DNA of 64,000 nucleotides from Phycisphaerales bacterium (GTDB lineage Bacteria > Planctomycetota > Phycisphaerae > UBA1845 > Fen-1342): positions 1 through 64,000 of the forward strand of contig JADJXS010000001.1 of the NCBI GenBank assembly GCA_016710275.1, in the 5' to 3' direction. Positions 55,501 through 63,669 of the stretch are shown here, one piece after another. The position numbers and the translations under genes are program-made. The notes below the pieces were generated by a model. It searched no databases. It saw only the letters and a program-made list of their open reading frames with translations, and was not told the origin of the DNA. The stretch's first letter is position 1. The number at the start of each line of letters is the position of its first letter.

Positions 55501-55763
55501 CCCTCGAACGCCTCGTTCCGATCCTGATGACCGCGCTGACGGCCGCACTGGCCGTCATTCCGATCGTGCTGAAGGGCGACCAGCCGGGCAATGAAATTCT
55601 CGCGCCGCTCTCGGTCGTGATTCTTGGCGGATTGCTGTCGTCCACGTTTCTGAATCTGATTGTCGTGCCTGCGGGCTACGCGGCAATCCACCGCCTGCGA
55701 GCGCCTGGCCCGAACAACGAAAGTGACGCGGGACGTCCCGCGCCCGATGCCGCAACCACCTGA
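52563..55763 (+). CDS. czcA: Heavy-metal RND efflux pump (CzcA/CusA family)
   Basis: 1066 aa, 12 predicted membrane spans. N-terminus MLKNLIGFSIDRAPLVLVLA, PRTPVDVFPELNAPTVVVLT, and the membrane motif GSLVDDAIIDVENVFRRLR of heavy-metal RND proteins in the fourth span region. A proton-driven exporter of divalent (or monovalent) metal ions; the substrate cannot be read with confidence from the motif. ATG at 52563 is chosen over TTG 52557. Third gene of the czcCBA-like operon. Confidence 0.9.
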   Translation: MLKNLIGFSIDRAPLVLVLAAVLLAFAAYQLPRTPVDVFPELNAPTVVVLTEAPGLAADEVEQYVSFRVETAFNGIPGVRRVRSSSAIGLSIAYVEFEWGTDIYRARQLVSERLDSVREDLPPDAHAEMTPITSITGEIMLLTVSSPDGSVSNLDLRAYAEFDLRNKLLAIPGIAQVSVIGGELPEYQVLVEQEWLRLFELTIDDVVDAARAAHSTLSAGYLPDVDSLELPIRQSGRVRSAADISGTVIKYHDGAPVTIGQVAQVRLGPAPKRGTGADGGRPAVVMTIQKSPGTNTLVITDRVDAMLDALQRSLPKGLHVNRTVFRQADFIRLSVENVIHALRDAGIIVSVILMLFLLNARTTIITLSALPLSLAAGLLAINGLGMTINVMTLGGLAIAVGSLVDDAIIDVENVFRRLRLNAARPESERQTKSRVIFEASNEIRPAMVFATIIITLVFVPLMFLEGIEGRFFRPLGIAFVISILASLAVALTVTPAMCRYLLHARPTERESHDGPLVRWLKRAYEPSVRLALRARTLVLGGAAVATVLALWLASTFGSSFLPEFNEGTFTVGLYAPPGTSLNASDRMAASVERQLLAIDGVKSVTRRTGRAERDEHAEPVSNSEIDVTVAPGHHKEDVRGRITRVLEQVPGVTTNVGQPIEHRLSHILSGTPAAIAISVYGDDLDVLRIIAREIEAALRPLPGARDVAANREVLIRSLPVLYRPSELAAYGLTPASAARQVRNAIFGVPVVEVNDGIRRFALTVRLAEQERASLRDLRRLTLRGRGGALVRLEEVADIGPEMSSNLIARENAQRKAVVSLNVEAGHNLGHLVQQVQQRVDPIVERHGCTVAYGGQFEARQSASRTIWVFGGIVMVIMLLLLNLAIGSLRVSLLVLVNLPLALIGGILAIYLSESPNVLLNTLALFGAGTYTAPVISIASLVGFITLFGIAIRNGILLVNHYKHLLEEEGAGLEEAIIRGSLERLVPILMTALTAALAVIPIVLKGDQPGNEILAPLSVVILGGLLSSTFLNLIVVPAGYAAIHRLRAPGPNNESDAGRPAPDAATT

Positions 55764-55776
55764 AAGGAAGTCTTCG

Positions 55777-56313
55777 ATGAACCGCATGTTGTTGTCCACG
55801 GCGATGATGTGTTCCCTGGCGCTGCTGTCCGCCGGCTGCAGGAAGGAGGAGCCGCCGAAGCAGACGCACTCCGTCCCTGCGCCGGCCACCGGGATGAGTG
55901 CCGGGTCCAAGTCGCACGCGCACGCCGACGGGAGCACGCACCAGGACCATCAGAGCCAGGACCACAAGGAGGAGGATCACGCGCACGACGAGGAGTCACT
56001 GGGAAGCGTCACGATCGGCGACATGACGATCGAACTCGCCCAGGGACACGGCAAGGTCGAGGCCGGCAAGGAGAGTCACCTGGTCGTCAAGCTTCCGTAC
56101 AACGACAAGGGCACGACCATCGTCCGAGCCTGGCTTGGAACCGAGGATCGCACGATGTCTCAGGTCGGCAAGGGCGACTATGCGCCGTCACACGACGACT
56201 ACGACGTGCACGCCGTCGCCCCGGACCCGCTTCCTGAGAACGTGATGTGGTGGATTGAGATTCAGAAGCCCGACGGCAGCAAGGTCGTAGGCTCAGCGAA
56301 ACCGCTGAAGTAG
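55777..56313 (+). CDS. His-rich periplasmic lipoprotein, metal accessory
   Basis: 178 aa. Lipoprotein signal (MNRMLLSTAMMCSLALLSAG then Cys), a His/Asp-rich linker (HAHADGSTHQDHQSQDHKEE, DHAHDEE), then a small beta-rich domain (MTIELAQGHGKVEAGKESHL, WWIEIQKPDGSKVVGS). AAAGGAAGTCTTCG precedes the ATG at 55777. Likely delivers or scavenges the pump's metal. Not assigned to a named family. Confidence 0.7.
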   Translation: MNRMLLSTAMMCSLALLSAGCRKEEPPKQTHSVPAPATGMSAGSKSHAHADGSTHQDHQSQDHKEEDHAHDEESLGSVTIGDMTIELAQGHGKVEAGKESHLVVKLPYNDKGTTIVRAWLGTEDRTMSQVGKGDYAPSHDDYDVHAVAPDPLPENVMWWIEIQKPDGSKVVGSAKPLK

Positions 56314-56539
56314 CCCGGCCGCGCAACGATCCGCGCACAATACGAAAAGGCGCTCGCGCCGGACAACCGCAAGTGTCCTTGCGGTCGCTGGTGTTGTCCA
56401 CAGCGCCATTGGCTCCCCGAACGGCGTGTATCTTGTTCGGCGGCCAGAACGCCGCGCTGGGTTGGATGCCCGATTCTGGAATTCGGGAAGTGCCGGGGGC
56501 CGCGTCGGCTCAGCGACCGGTCCCGTGCGCGCGGTCGCC

Positions 56540-56986
56540 TCACACGCTGTCGGATGCCGAACATAGGAGTCGATAGTACTCCTCGCGATCAAGCCCGAGA
56601 AGCACGGAGCCGAACAGCTCAGCTTCGACATGTGTCGTAACGTCGCCGTAATTCACCGAAGGAATGAAGTACGCGATGAGCAACGGGAGCATTTCATCCA
56701 CCGGCTCGAACAACGGATGCACGAAGAGGCAGAAGCCGCCGGATGGGTGTGCTCCGAGTGCTTCGAGGCACGCAAACTCCCCGCGTCGAAGCGGCTCGGA
56801 ATCGAACCGCACGCCGACCGGATAGCGAACCAGGCTGCGGTCTTCGAGCAGGCGGAAAATCGCTGCGCGATCGATGCGGCCGGCGAATTTCGTGCGGGCG
56901 CTCAGCGCTTTTTCGCGGATGTGATCGCGCAGCGACCTCTGGCCGTCAGCGGCGGTCGGATTGGCTGGACGGTCGCTCAATCTCAA
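56540..56986 (-). CDS. Hypothetical protein at the end of the NrfD operon
   Basis: 148 aa, not recognised. Contains RDHIREKALSARTKFAGRID, FACLEALGAHPSGGFCLFVH and YFIPSVNYGDVTTHVEAELF. No signal peptide or haem motif. Its start overlaps the NrfD stop by 4 bases, so it is co-translated with the respiratory genes; perhaps an assembly factor. Confidence 0.6.
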   Translation of the reverse strand: MRLSDRPANPTAADGQRSLRDHIREKALSARTKFAGRIDRAAIFRLLEDRSLVRYPVGVRFDSEPLRRGEFACLEALGAHPSGGFCLFVHPLFEPVDEMLPLLIAYFIPSVNYGDVTTHVEAELFGSVLLGLDREEYYRLLCSASDSV

Positions 56987-58257
56987 TGCTCCGGCGCAGC
57001 GGCGGCAGTCGCCGGCCGATCGACGGTGGCGATGTCAAAGGGCTGATCGTGGGTCAGGCGGCCGGAGAGCACCGGAATTGTGACGCGTACGAGAATCGTA
57101 TAAAGCAGCAACCCGCCCGCCCAGATGCCGGCGGTGACGAGCGACTCATTCAGCGTGGGCAAGTACTCGACGATCTCACCGAGCGGCGTCGGAACGAATG
57201 CCGGAACGATCATGCCCATGCCCTTCTCGATCCAGATGCCGACGATGAGCAGGACGCACGCGGCCTGAAGAATGCGAGGTTCGCGGCTGACCGGCAGGTA
57301 GAGAAGCACCATCGCAATGCAGTTCAGCACGATGGCGCTCCAGATCCAGGGGACCAGACCGTTGTGGCCGTGGAGGCCGAGAAACAGGTACTTGGCGGAC
57401 GCACCATGGGCGGAGTCGGTATAGAACTCGGTGAACGCCTCGGAACCAAGCAGAAACATGTTGATCGTCAGGGCCACGGTGACGATGTTCCGCAGCGTGA
57501 GGAATGCGGCGGCAGGCACCCGATAGACGCTGAAGTGCTTCAGTACGGCCAGCGTGAGAATCAGGAATGCCGGGCCGGCGGCAAAGGCGGATGCGAGGAA
57601 ACGCGGAGCCACGACGGCTGAGTTCCAGAAAGGGCGTCCGCCCAGCCCGCTGTAGAGGAACGCAGTGACGGTGTGAATGCTGATGGCCCAGAAGATCGCG
57701 ATGAAGACGAACGGGACGTAGAACAGCCGGCCGGGCTGCCGCCGGCAGTAGGCGCAGTAGATGAGGTAGCCGCAGATGTGCAGGTTCAGCAGCAGATAGC
57801 CGTTGAGCACCAGCACGTCCCACGTCAACATGGAGGTCGGGAAATTGAAGCGCAGCAGCAGGTGATGAAAGCGGTCGGGGCGGCCCAGATCGACCGTGAC
57901 GAACGCCATCGCCATCACGATGGCGGCGACGGCGAACAACTCGCCGAAGATGACCAGGTCGTGCAGCTCGCGGTTGCGGTAGACGTAGACGGGGATGACG
58001 AGCATGACCGCGGCGGCAGCCATGCCGACGAGAAAGGTGAAATTCGCGATGTAGAAGCCCCAGGAGACCTGGTCGGTCATGCCGGTGGTGCCAAGCCCCT
58101 GTACGAGCTGCTTGCAGTAGGCGTTGACGCCCAGCAGCACGAAAACGGTCAGTACGAACATCCAGGCGTAGTAGCGCGCATCGCCGACAAAGCTCAGTCG
58201 GAAGCAGCGCCACAGAAACGTGAGGTAGCGACTCACGCGCGATCCTCCGTCCACCAC
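56983..58257 (-). CDS. NrfD/PsrC-type quinol dehydrogenase membrane subunit
   Basis: 424 aa with about ten hydrophobic spans (e.g. YYAWMFVLTVFVLLGVNAYC, VSWGFYIANFTFLVGMAAAA, LVIPVYVYRNRELHDLVIFG). The NrfD fold oxidises quinol and passes electrons to an iron-sulfur partner. It overlaps the preceding FeS gene by 25 bases. In place of NapC, which is absent, it is likely to supply the electrons for nitrate reduction by NapA encoded divergently. Confidence 0.85.
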   Translation of the reverse strand: MVDGGSRVSRYLTFLWRCFRLSFVGDARYYAWMFVLTVFVLLGVNAYCKQLVQGLGTTGMTDQVSWGFYIANFTFLVGMAAAAVMLVIPVYVYRNRELHDLVIFGELFAVAAIVMAMAFVTVDLGRPDRFHHLLLRFNFPTSMLTWDVLVLNGYLLLNLHICGYLIYCAYCRRQPGRLFYVPFVFIAIFWAISIHTVTAFLYSGLGGRPFWNSAVVAPRFLASAFAAGPAFLILTLAVLKHFSVYRVPAAAFLTLRNIVTVALTINMFLLGSEAFTEFYTDSAHGASAKYLFLGLHGHNGLVPWIWSAIVLNCIAMVLLYLPVSREPRILQAACVLLIVGIWIEKGMGMIVPAFVPTPLGEIVEYLPTLNESLVTAGIWAGGLLLYTILVRVTIPVLSGRLTHDQPFDIATVDRPATAAAAPEH

Positions 58258-59351
58258 GCCGGCTCGGCCTGCGCGACGAAGTCGCGCCGCGGTCCGCCGT
58301 CGCCGGGCAGACAGCCGTAGGCGTCGCCCTCCTCTTCGCGGAGCCGACGCGCGATCGCGGCCGCCTCAGGATCGAGCGAGTTGGGATAGCGCTCGTCGAA
58401 GTAGTAGAAAAAGCGCGGCTGCGTGCCCACCTCCTCTTTCAGAACAAAGACGCGCTTGGTCCTGAGAATGTGCGACACTTCAGAGTGCGGGTCGAGCAGG
58501 TTGCCGAACTTGCGCGCGCCGGTGGGGCAGATTTCCACGCAGGCGGGCATTCGGCCCTCGCGCGTGCGGTGCAGGCAGAAGTGGCACTTCTCCATGACGC
58601 CCTTTTCGCGCGGCCGGTTCGAGAGGTAGCTCATGTTCGGATTGAGCTGGTCGGCCGGGAGCCTGGGCGTCGTGAAGTTGAAGCGGCGGGCCCAGTAAGG
58701 ACAGGCGGCTTCGCAGTAGCGGCAGCCGATGCACCAGTCATAGTCGATGACCGTGACGCCGTCCGGCTCCTGCCAGGTCGCCTCGACCGGGCACACCTTG
58801 ACGCACGGCGGATTGGCACACTGGTGGCACTGCACCGGCAGGTAGAAGTGACTCGCGTCCGGCACGGTCGGCCGGTCATAGTGGTGATTACCCCGCTCCA
58901 CGTCGAGCGTGCCGCGCGGCATCTCAATCACGCGGATGTACTGAATCTCGGGGCTGCGCGACTGGTTGTTCTCCGCGACACAGGCATGCACGCATTTGCG
59001 GCAGCCGATGCAGCGCGAGAGATTCAGCGCGTAGCCGAACTCGACGCCGTCCATCGCCTTGAGGTCGCGCAGGTGGGGCCGCACCCGGTAACGCTCCTCG
59101 ACCTTGCCGCGAATCCGCTCGAGCGTCGCCTCCATTTCCGCCGGCGTCATTTCCTTGTAGTGCTTCCGCAGGAACTCATCGAGGTTCGGGAGTTCGTCCA
59201 GGGCGAGCTGGCGCAGCGGGCTGAGTGCGGCGGCGAGTGCGGCCATCCCGCCGACCGCGGCCGCGCCGGTTCGCAGAAAGCTGCGGCGCGTCAACTCGGG
59301 GTCGCCGGGGGGCGGCGCAGCGCCGCCGCCGACGATCGGCAGGCGGGTCAT
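58233..59351 (-). CDS. Tat-exported four-cluster ferredoxin (DsrO/HybA/NrfC-like)
   Basis: 372 aa. Twin-arginine signal TRRSFLRTGAAAVGGMAALA and four [4Fe-4S] binding sets: CIGCRKCVHACVAE, CHQCANPPCVKVCPVE, CIGCRYCEAACPYW and CHFCLHR...CVEICPTG. This is the periplasmic electron-transfer partner of NrfD-type membrane subunits. Overlaps the cytochrome stop by 4 bases (ATGA). Confidence 0.88.
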   Translation of the reverse strand: MTRLPIVGGGAAPPPGDPELTRRSFLRTGAAAVGGMAALAAALSPLRQLALDELPNLDEFLRKHYKEMTPAEMEATLERIRGKVEERYRVRPHLRDLKAMDGVEFGYALNLSRCIGCRKCVHACVAENNQSRSPEIQYIRVIEMPRGTLDVERGNHHYDRPTVPDASHFYLPVQCHQCANPPCVKVCPVEATWQEPDGVTVIDYDWCIGCRYCEAACPYWARRFNFTTPRLPADQLNPNMSYLSNRPREKGVMEKCHFCLHRTREGRMPACVEICPTGARKFGNLLDPHSEVSHILRTKRVFVLKEEVGTQPRFFYYFDERYPNSLDPEAAAIARRLREEEGDAYGCLPGDGGPRRDFVAQAEPAWWTEDRA

Positions 59352-60082
59352 GGCGTTCCTCCCGTATCGTGCGCTTCAGGGTTGTGCGCCTGCGGTGGGT
59401 GCGTCCGCCAGCGCTGCAGCGGGCCCCCCGCATGCGGGTCAGTGTGCGGCCGGGCCGCGGGTTCGCCCATTCGCAGCGTGCGCGGCGCGGGCAGCGGCTC
59501 ATAGGCGGGATATCGCGGCGCGTGCGGGTCGTGGCACTCGTTGCAGCTCAGGCGGCGCTGCGCTGCGCTCCCGGTGATCCACGAGCCGAGGGTCTTGCCG
59601 TGCGTGCCGTTCTGCCAGTCGCGGTACACGGTGCCGTGGCACTGGGCACAAAGCACCGGCGTCTGAGCGTACGGCACCGTCGCGCCGTCGCGCAGCGTCA
59701 ACAGCTCCCGGTTATCGGCGTCGTGGCAATTGACGCAGCGGTCGTTGAGACCGTGGTCAAGCCGAATGTCCGTGTGGTAGCTCAGCCGCTCGCTTCCGCC
59801 GCGCGCCGATGCGAAAATCTGATGGCAGGCGTTGCAGTTCTCCATGCGGCCTTCGACGAGAATCTGCGCCGGATCGGTCAACCCGACCCGCCGCGGTCCC
59901 GCGACCAGCGCGGCCGGATCGACAGCCGCGGCCGTGCCCGTGGGGATGTTCACGGCCCGCGGGGAAAACCAGAACGCGCCCGCCAGCAGCAGGAATCCGA
60001 CGGGCAGCGCCAAACCGCGAAGGATGTCGGCGCCGCTCGGCGCCGGCCGCTCAGCACGTCCACTCTGCTGCGCCATCGACAC
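59348..60082 (-). CDS. Membrane-anchored multihaem cytochrome c (four CXXCH)
   Basis: 244 aa. One N-terminal membrane span (LALPVGFLLLAGAFWF) and four haem-binding motifs: CNACH, CVNCH, CAQCH, CNECH. GTG at 60082 or ATG at 60076. First gene of the minus-strand operon, divergent from napD. Likely carries electrons from the FeS/NrfD module to the Nap enzyme. Confidence 0.85.
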   Translation of the reverse strand: MSMAQQSGRAERPAPSGADILRGLALPVGFLLLAGAFWFSPRAVNIPTGTAAAVDPAALVAGPRRVGLTDPAQILVEGRMENCNACHQIFASARGGSERLSYHTDIRLDHGLNDRCVNCHDADNRELLTLRDGATVPYAQTPVLCAQCHGTVYRDWQNGTHGKTLGSWITGSAAQRRLSCNECHDPHAPRYPAYEPLPAPRTLRMGEPAARPHTDPHAGGPLQRWRTHPPQAHNPEAHDTGGTP

Positions 60083-60092
60083 TCATCCCGGG

Positions 60093-60122
60093 TTGCCAAA
60101 CAAACACGCTCTCGATGATAAT
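60093..60122 (+). promoter_or_regulatory. Promoter for napDA
   Basis: TTGCCA (60093-60098) and GATAAT (60117-60122), 18 bases apart, in the 105-base divergent gap. An FNR- or Nar-type box was not found. Confidence 0.5.
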
Positions 60123-60187
60123 CTCGCGCGAGACGCGACGCGAGTTCGGCGAGACGACGAACGCTCGCGAGTCTGAGGCGCTATCCG

Positions 60188-60478
60188 ATGGCAATCAGCG
60201 GCCTGGTCATCACGCTCGAGGAGAACGCGGCAGCCGCCGAGCAGGCGATGCGGCTGCTCCGCGCCGATTCGCGGCTCTCGCTCGGCGAGCGCGCCGGACG
60301 GCGACTCCCGCTCGTCGCCGAGACGCCGAGCGCGGAGGCGGATGCGAGCCTCTGGGCGGACCTGCTCGCAACGCCCGGCGTCCGCGCGATCGACGTGACT
60401 TTTGTCAGCGTGGACTCCGCACCGTCAGACGCCGCCGGGCTGCATGCGCCGGGAGGATCCTATGAACGCAGTCATTGA
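60188..60478 (+). CDS. napD: NapD, nitrate reductase maturation chaperone
   Basis: 96 aa, ferredoxin-like fold size. Starts MAISGLVITLEENAAAAEQA; late TPGVRAIDVTFVSVDS matches NapD. NapD binds the Tat signal of NapA until the molybdenum cofactor is inserted. Overlaps napA by 17 bases, so coupled translation. Confidence 0.8.
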   Translation: MAISGLVITLEENAAAAEQAMRLLRADSRLSLGERAGRRLPLVAETPSAEADASLWADLLATPGVRAIDVTFVSVDSAPSDAAGLHAPGGSYERSH

Positions 60479-62873
60479 TCGACGGGAGTTTCTAAAGCAG
60501 ACCGCGCTGGCGACCGCCACGGCGGCCGCCGCGGGGGGTGCGTTTTCGCTGCCCGTGCTGGGCGGGCAGGAGGGCGCCTCGCTGAAGTGGAACAAGGCGC
60601 CGTGCCGGTTCTGCGGCACCGGCTGCCATGTCATGGTAGGTACGGAAAACGGGCGCGTCGTCGCCATCCAGGGGGATCAGAAGGCCGATGTGAACAAGGG
60701 CCTGCTCTGCGTGAAGGGCTATCACGTCGGGCTGGCGCTGTACGGCAGGGACCGGCTCACCACGCCGATGCTGCGAAAGGATGGGAGACTCGTCCCGATT
60801 TCCTGGGATGAGGCGATCAACACCATCGCCATTCGCATCGCCGCCAGCCCCAAGACTTTCGCTCTCTACGGCTCGGGGCAATGGACGGTCGGCGAGGGCT
60901 TCGCGGGCAACAAGTTCATGAAGGCCGGCCTCGGGAGCAACCAGATCGACGGCAACCCGCGGCTGTGCATGTCCTCCGCCGTCACCGGGTTCCTCTCCAC
61001 CTTCGGTGTCGATGAGCCGCCGGGCGTCTACGACGACCTCGACGCCTGCGACGTCGCCATCATGTGGGGCAACAACATGGCCGAGATGCACCCGGTGCTC
61101 TTTTCGCGCCTGGTGGATCGGCGCTCCCGCGGCGAGAAAGTGACGATCATCGACTTCACGACCCGTCGCACGCGCACGAGCGACCTGGCCGATCACCTTC
61201 TGCTCTTCAAGCCCCACGGCGACCTCGCCATCGCCAATGGCGTCGCCCACCTGCTCATCAGGAACAATTCGTTCGACAGGGCCTTCGTCGAGAAGCACTG
61301 CAATTTCCGTCAGCTCGGCGCAAAGCCCGACGAGAAGACGCCCCCCGACATGCTCGGCGTGCCCATGACCTTCGAGGAGTACGCCCGGGCCGTCGAGCCT
61401 TACACCCCCGAGAAGGTCGAGGAACTCTCCGGCGTTCCCGCCGACAAGATCCGGATGCTCGGCGAGATGTTCGGCCGGCGCGACCTCAAGATCAACAGCC
61501 TCTGGTGCATGGGCATGAACCAGCACACGCGGGGCACGGCGATCAACTGCCTCGTGCACGGCATTCACCTGCTCAGCGGGCACTTCGGAAAACCGGGCGA
61601 CGCCGCCACCAGCCTCACCGGCCAGCCCTCCGCCTGCGGAACGGTGCGCGAGGTCGGCACGCTCTGCCACCTCCTCCCCGGCGGGCGCCTGGTCGCCAAC
61701 GCCGAGCACCGAAAGGAGGCGGAAGAACTCTGGAACGTCCCCGAGGGACGCATCGCAGCCAAACCCGGGTACCACACCATCGAGATGTTCAAACGCTTCA
61801 ATACGCCGACGGACCAGGGCGGAGACATCACCACCCTGTGGGTCCAGGTCACCAACCCCAGCCAGACCCTGCCGAACCTCCAGCGGAACTTCCTGGAGAA
61901 AAAGAGCCTCGGGGACAAGTTCCTGATCGTCTCCGACGTCTATCCCACCGCAACGACCGAGCTGGCCGATCTGATCCTCCCCAGCGCCATGTGGGTCGAA
62001 AAAAACGGAATGTACGGCAACAGCGAGCGCCGCACGCAGCACTGGTTCAAGCTGGTCGAGCCGCCCGGCGAGGCGCGCGACGACTGCTGGCAACTCATCG
62101 CCGTTTCTCACAAGCTGCTGGAGATGGGCGTTGACGGCATGAAGGGCAGGGACGGAAAGTGGATCTTCCACACCGCCGAAAAGTCGGGCAGGGAAGTTCC
62201 GATCTGGAATTGGGCCCACTACTACGACGTCAACGTCGACGAGCGGCTCTTCGAGGAGTACCGCCCCTTCACCACCAAGAAGCACAAGAACCTCGCGCCC
62301 TACCAGGAATACGTCAAGGCCCGCGGCCTGCGCTGGCCCGTGGTTCAGCAGCCCGACGGCTCATGGCGGGAAACCCGCTGGCGCTTCAGCGAATTCGATG
62401 ATCCCTTCGTCGCCAAAGGAAGGGAGTTCCAGTTCTACCACTCCGTCAGCAAGGACGACAAAGCCCTCATCTGGTTCCGCCCGCACGAGTTCCCGCCCGA
62501 AATGCCGGACAAGGACTACCCCTTCTGGCTCTGCACCGGCCGCGTACTCGAGCACTGGCACTCGGGGAGCATGACGCGACGCATTCCGCAACTGCACCGC
62601 GCCGTACCCAGGGCCTATGTCGAAATGAACAGAGAAGACGCCGACCGCCTGGGCATCCGCAACTCGGAGGTCGTCACCGTGAAGAGCCGTCGCGGACAGA
62701 TCGACCTGCCGGTCTGGATCGGCGGCCGCGGGGATCCCAAGAGCGGCGAGGTGTTCGTCCCCTTCTTCGACGAGACCCGGCTCATCAACCTCGTCACGCT
62801 GGATGAGTACGACCCCTATTCGCGGCAGCCGGACTACAAGAAGTGCGCGGTGACCATCGTCCGCAAGGGGTGA
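60462..62873 (+). CDS. napA: NapA, periplasmic nitrate reductase catalytic subunit
   Basis: 803 aa. Twin-arginine signal IDRREFLKQTALATATAAAA, a [4Fe-4S] site CRFCGTGCHVMV with the fourth Cys in LLCVKGYH, and the molybdenum ligand region GNPRLCMSSAVTGFL. Reduces nitrate to nitrite with a bis-MGD molybdenum centre. ATG at 60462 with GGGAGGATCCT upstream. Central gene of the Nap cluster; electron donors are the divergent NrfD module and the following cytochrome. Confidence 0.95.
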   Translation: MNAVIDRREFLKQTALATATAAAAGGAFSLPVLGGQEGASLKWNKAPCRFCGTGCHVMVGTENGRVVAIQGDQKADVNKGLLCVKGYHVGLALYGRDRLTTPMLRKDGRLVPISWDEAINTIAIRIAASPKTFALYGSGQWTVGEGFAGNKFMKAGLGSNQIDGNPRLCMSSAVTGFLSTFGVDEPPGVYDDLDACDVAIMWGNNMAEMHPVLFSRLVDRRSRGEKVTIIDFTTRRTRTSDLADHLLLFKPHGDLAIANGVAHLLIRNNSFDRAFVEKHCNFRQLGAKPDEKTPPDMLGVPMTFEEYARAVEPYTPEKVEELSGVPADKIRMLGEMFGRRDLKINSLWCMGMNQHTRGTAINCLVHGIHLLSGHFGKPGDAATSLTGQPSACGTVREVGTLCHLLPGGRLVANAEHRKEAEELWNVPEGRIAAKPGYHTIEMFKRFNTPTDQGGDITTLWVQVTNPSQTLPNLQRNFLEKKSLGDKFLIVSDVYPTATTELADLILPSAMWVEKNGMYGNSERRTQHWFKLVEPPGEARDDCWQLIAVSHKLLEMGVDGMKGRDGKWIFHTAEKSGREVPIWNWAHYYDVNVDERLFEEYRPFTTKKHKNLAPYQEYVKARGLRWPVVQQPDGSWRETRWRFSEFDDPFVAKGREFQFYHSVSKDDKALIWFRPHEFPPEMPDKDYPFWLCTGRVLEHWHSGSMTRRIPQLHRAVPRAYVEMNREDADRLGIRNSEVVTVKSRRGQIDLPVWIGGRGDPKSGEVFVPFFDETRLINLVTLDEYDPYSRQPDYKKCAVTIVRKG

Positions 62874-62883
62874 GGAGTTCGCC

Positions 62884-63669
62884 GTGAAGAAACGACCCAA
62901 TGCAACAGCAGGTGGCCGCCTGGGCGGCCTGATCGTCCTCGCCTCCGGCGCGGCGATTGCTCTGCTGGGCGCCGGCGCAGCGCAGACCGACTCGCGAACA
63001 CCGGCGTCGGTCGCCGGGATGCCGATTCCGCGCTCGTCGCCGGCGGCTCCCCCGCCCCCGCCCGCAATGCAGCCGTGGCTGTTGAACAACCCCGCACCGG
63101 TCGTCATTCCGGAAAACCGGGCCAATCCGGTCGCGGTGGCGGACAAGTTCGCCTCTCGAGTAAAGTCGATCGAGCAGCGGGCGGCGTTGCGCGCGTTTGA
63201 GGGCGCGCCTCCGACCGTCCCGCATCCCATCCTCGACCTGAACGTGCAGACCTGCCGGGCCTGTCACGCATCCGGCCTGACGGCCGGCGACAAGACCGCC
63301 CGAATGGTGTCGCACACCTTCCTGGTCAATTGCACCCAGTGCCACGTGGAAGCGACGCCCGACGCCCGGGACGCGGACATGCCCGGAAATTCTTTCGTGG
63401 GGCTGCGGGCCAGCGGCTACGGGGGTACGCGGGCGTGGACCGGTGCGCCGCCGGTGATGCCGCACACGGTGTTCATGCGAACGAACTGCGTGAGCTGCCA
63501 CGGTGAGCACGGCTACGACGGCTGGCGACCCGATCACCTGTCGCGGACCAACTGCATGCAGTGCCATGTGCCGGCCGCCGAGTTCGAGCAGCTCTCGCCG
63601 ACGTTCGGTGTGCAGGATCTGCCGGATGGCGCAAGCGGACCGCCCGCCGCTCCCGCGTTGGTCGAGTGA
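62884..63669 (+). CDS. NapB-like cytochrome with four haem sites
   Basis: 261 aa. Signal segment GGLIVLASGAAIALLGAGAA, then four CXXCH motifs: CRACH, CTQCH, CVSCH, CMQCH. Classical NapB has two; the segment PHPILDLNVQTCRACHASGL with PHTVFMRTNCVSCHGEHG looks like duplicated NapB-type sites (MSHTFLVNCTQCH is NapB-like). Immediately downstream of napA and ends at the napF start (TGATG). It feeds electrons to NapA. The tetrahaem form is unusual. Confidence 0.75.
   Translation: MKKRPNATAGGRLGGLIVLASGAAIALLGAGAAQTDSRTPASVAGMPIPRSSPAAPPPPPAMQPWLLNNPAPVVIPENRANPVAVADKFASRVKSIEQRAALRAFEGAPPTVPHPILDLNVQTCRACHASGLTAGDKTARMVSHTFLVNCTQCHVEATPDARDADMPGNSFVGLRASGYGGTRAWTGAPPVMPHTVFMRTNCVSCHGEHGYDGWRPDHLSRTNCMQCHVPAAEFEQLSPTFGVQDLPDGASGPPAAPALVE

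Noticed and set aside
54222..55937. 571-codon minus-strand open frame opposite czcA
   Set aside because: Shadow of the RND pump gene; composition follows the opposite strand and no domain is recognisable.
60492..62285. 597-codon minus-strand open frame opposite napA
   Set aside because: Antisense shadow of a certain napA gene in high-GC DNA.
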